NCBI GenBank assembly: GCA_903865465.1
Contig: CAIPJU010000885.1
Span: 1 to 7,344, forward strand
Direction of reading: 5' to 3'
Source of the DNA: an uncultured Bacteroidota bacterium
GTDB lineage: Bacteria > Bacteroidota > Bacteroidia > Bacteroidales > VadinHA17
DNA: 7,344 nucleotides
Shown: positions 7,343 to 7,344 of the stretch, piece by piece
How positions within the stretch are numbered: the stretch's first letter is position 1
Layout: every line of letters begins with the position of its first letter
Translations under genes and position numbers: made by a program
Notes under the pieces: generated by a model
The model's database searches: none
The model's input: the letters and a program-made list of their open reading frames with translations, nothing else
Told to the model about the DNA's origin: nothing

Positions 7343-7344
7343 GG

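Overview
The window looks like a piece of a Bacteroidota (Bacteroidetes) chromosome, probably from an environmental or uncultured member. Evidence: AT-rich DNA, very AT-rich leader sequences without clear Shine-Dalgarno sites, an outer-membrane beta-barrel ending in phenylalanine, and a signal peptide of the '...NLFAQ' kind common in that phylum. This is inference from style; there is no marker gene.

Layout. At 1-1001 on the + strand is the 3' part of an outer-membrane beta-barrel protein whose start lies outside the window. At 1002-1211 is a gene-free stretch between convergent genes. Everything from 1212 to 7342 is on the - strand. In transcription order it holds a GntP-family permease (7342-6011), a MOFRL-type glycerate 2-kinase (5984-4671), a large secreted protein broken by several mutations (4648-2560), a small exported protein or remnant (2516-2256) and a TolB-like beta-propeller protein whose signal peptide is frameshifted (2128-1212). 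Gaps of 26, 22, 43 and 127 bases make a common transcript plausible, at least through the first four genes.

Function. The permease and kinase form a coherent pair: uptake of a small sugar acid, most likely D-glycerate, across the inner membrane and phosphorylation to 2-phosphoglycerate, which enters lower glycolysis. Both read as intact. The three genes after them all encode exported proteins and look degraded or suspect. The large one joins into one 695-residue reading only after removing one base from an A9 run and reading through three in-frame stops (TAA, TAG, TGA). The TolB-like gene needs one added base to join its signal peptide to its propeller.

I found no CRISPR array, RNA gene, transposase, prophage or defence gene. 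I do not see a new biological system. The notable signal is the concentration of gene-breaking lesions in the exported half of an apparent operon, plus an unrecognised large secreted family that can be reconstructed from the broken gene.
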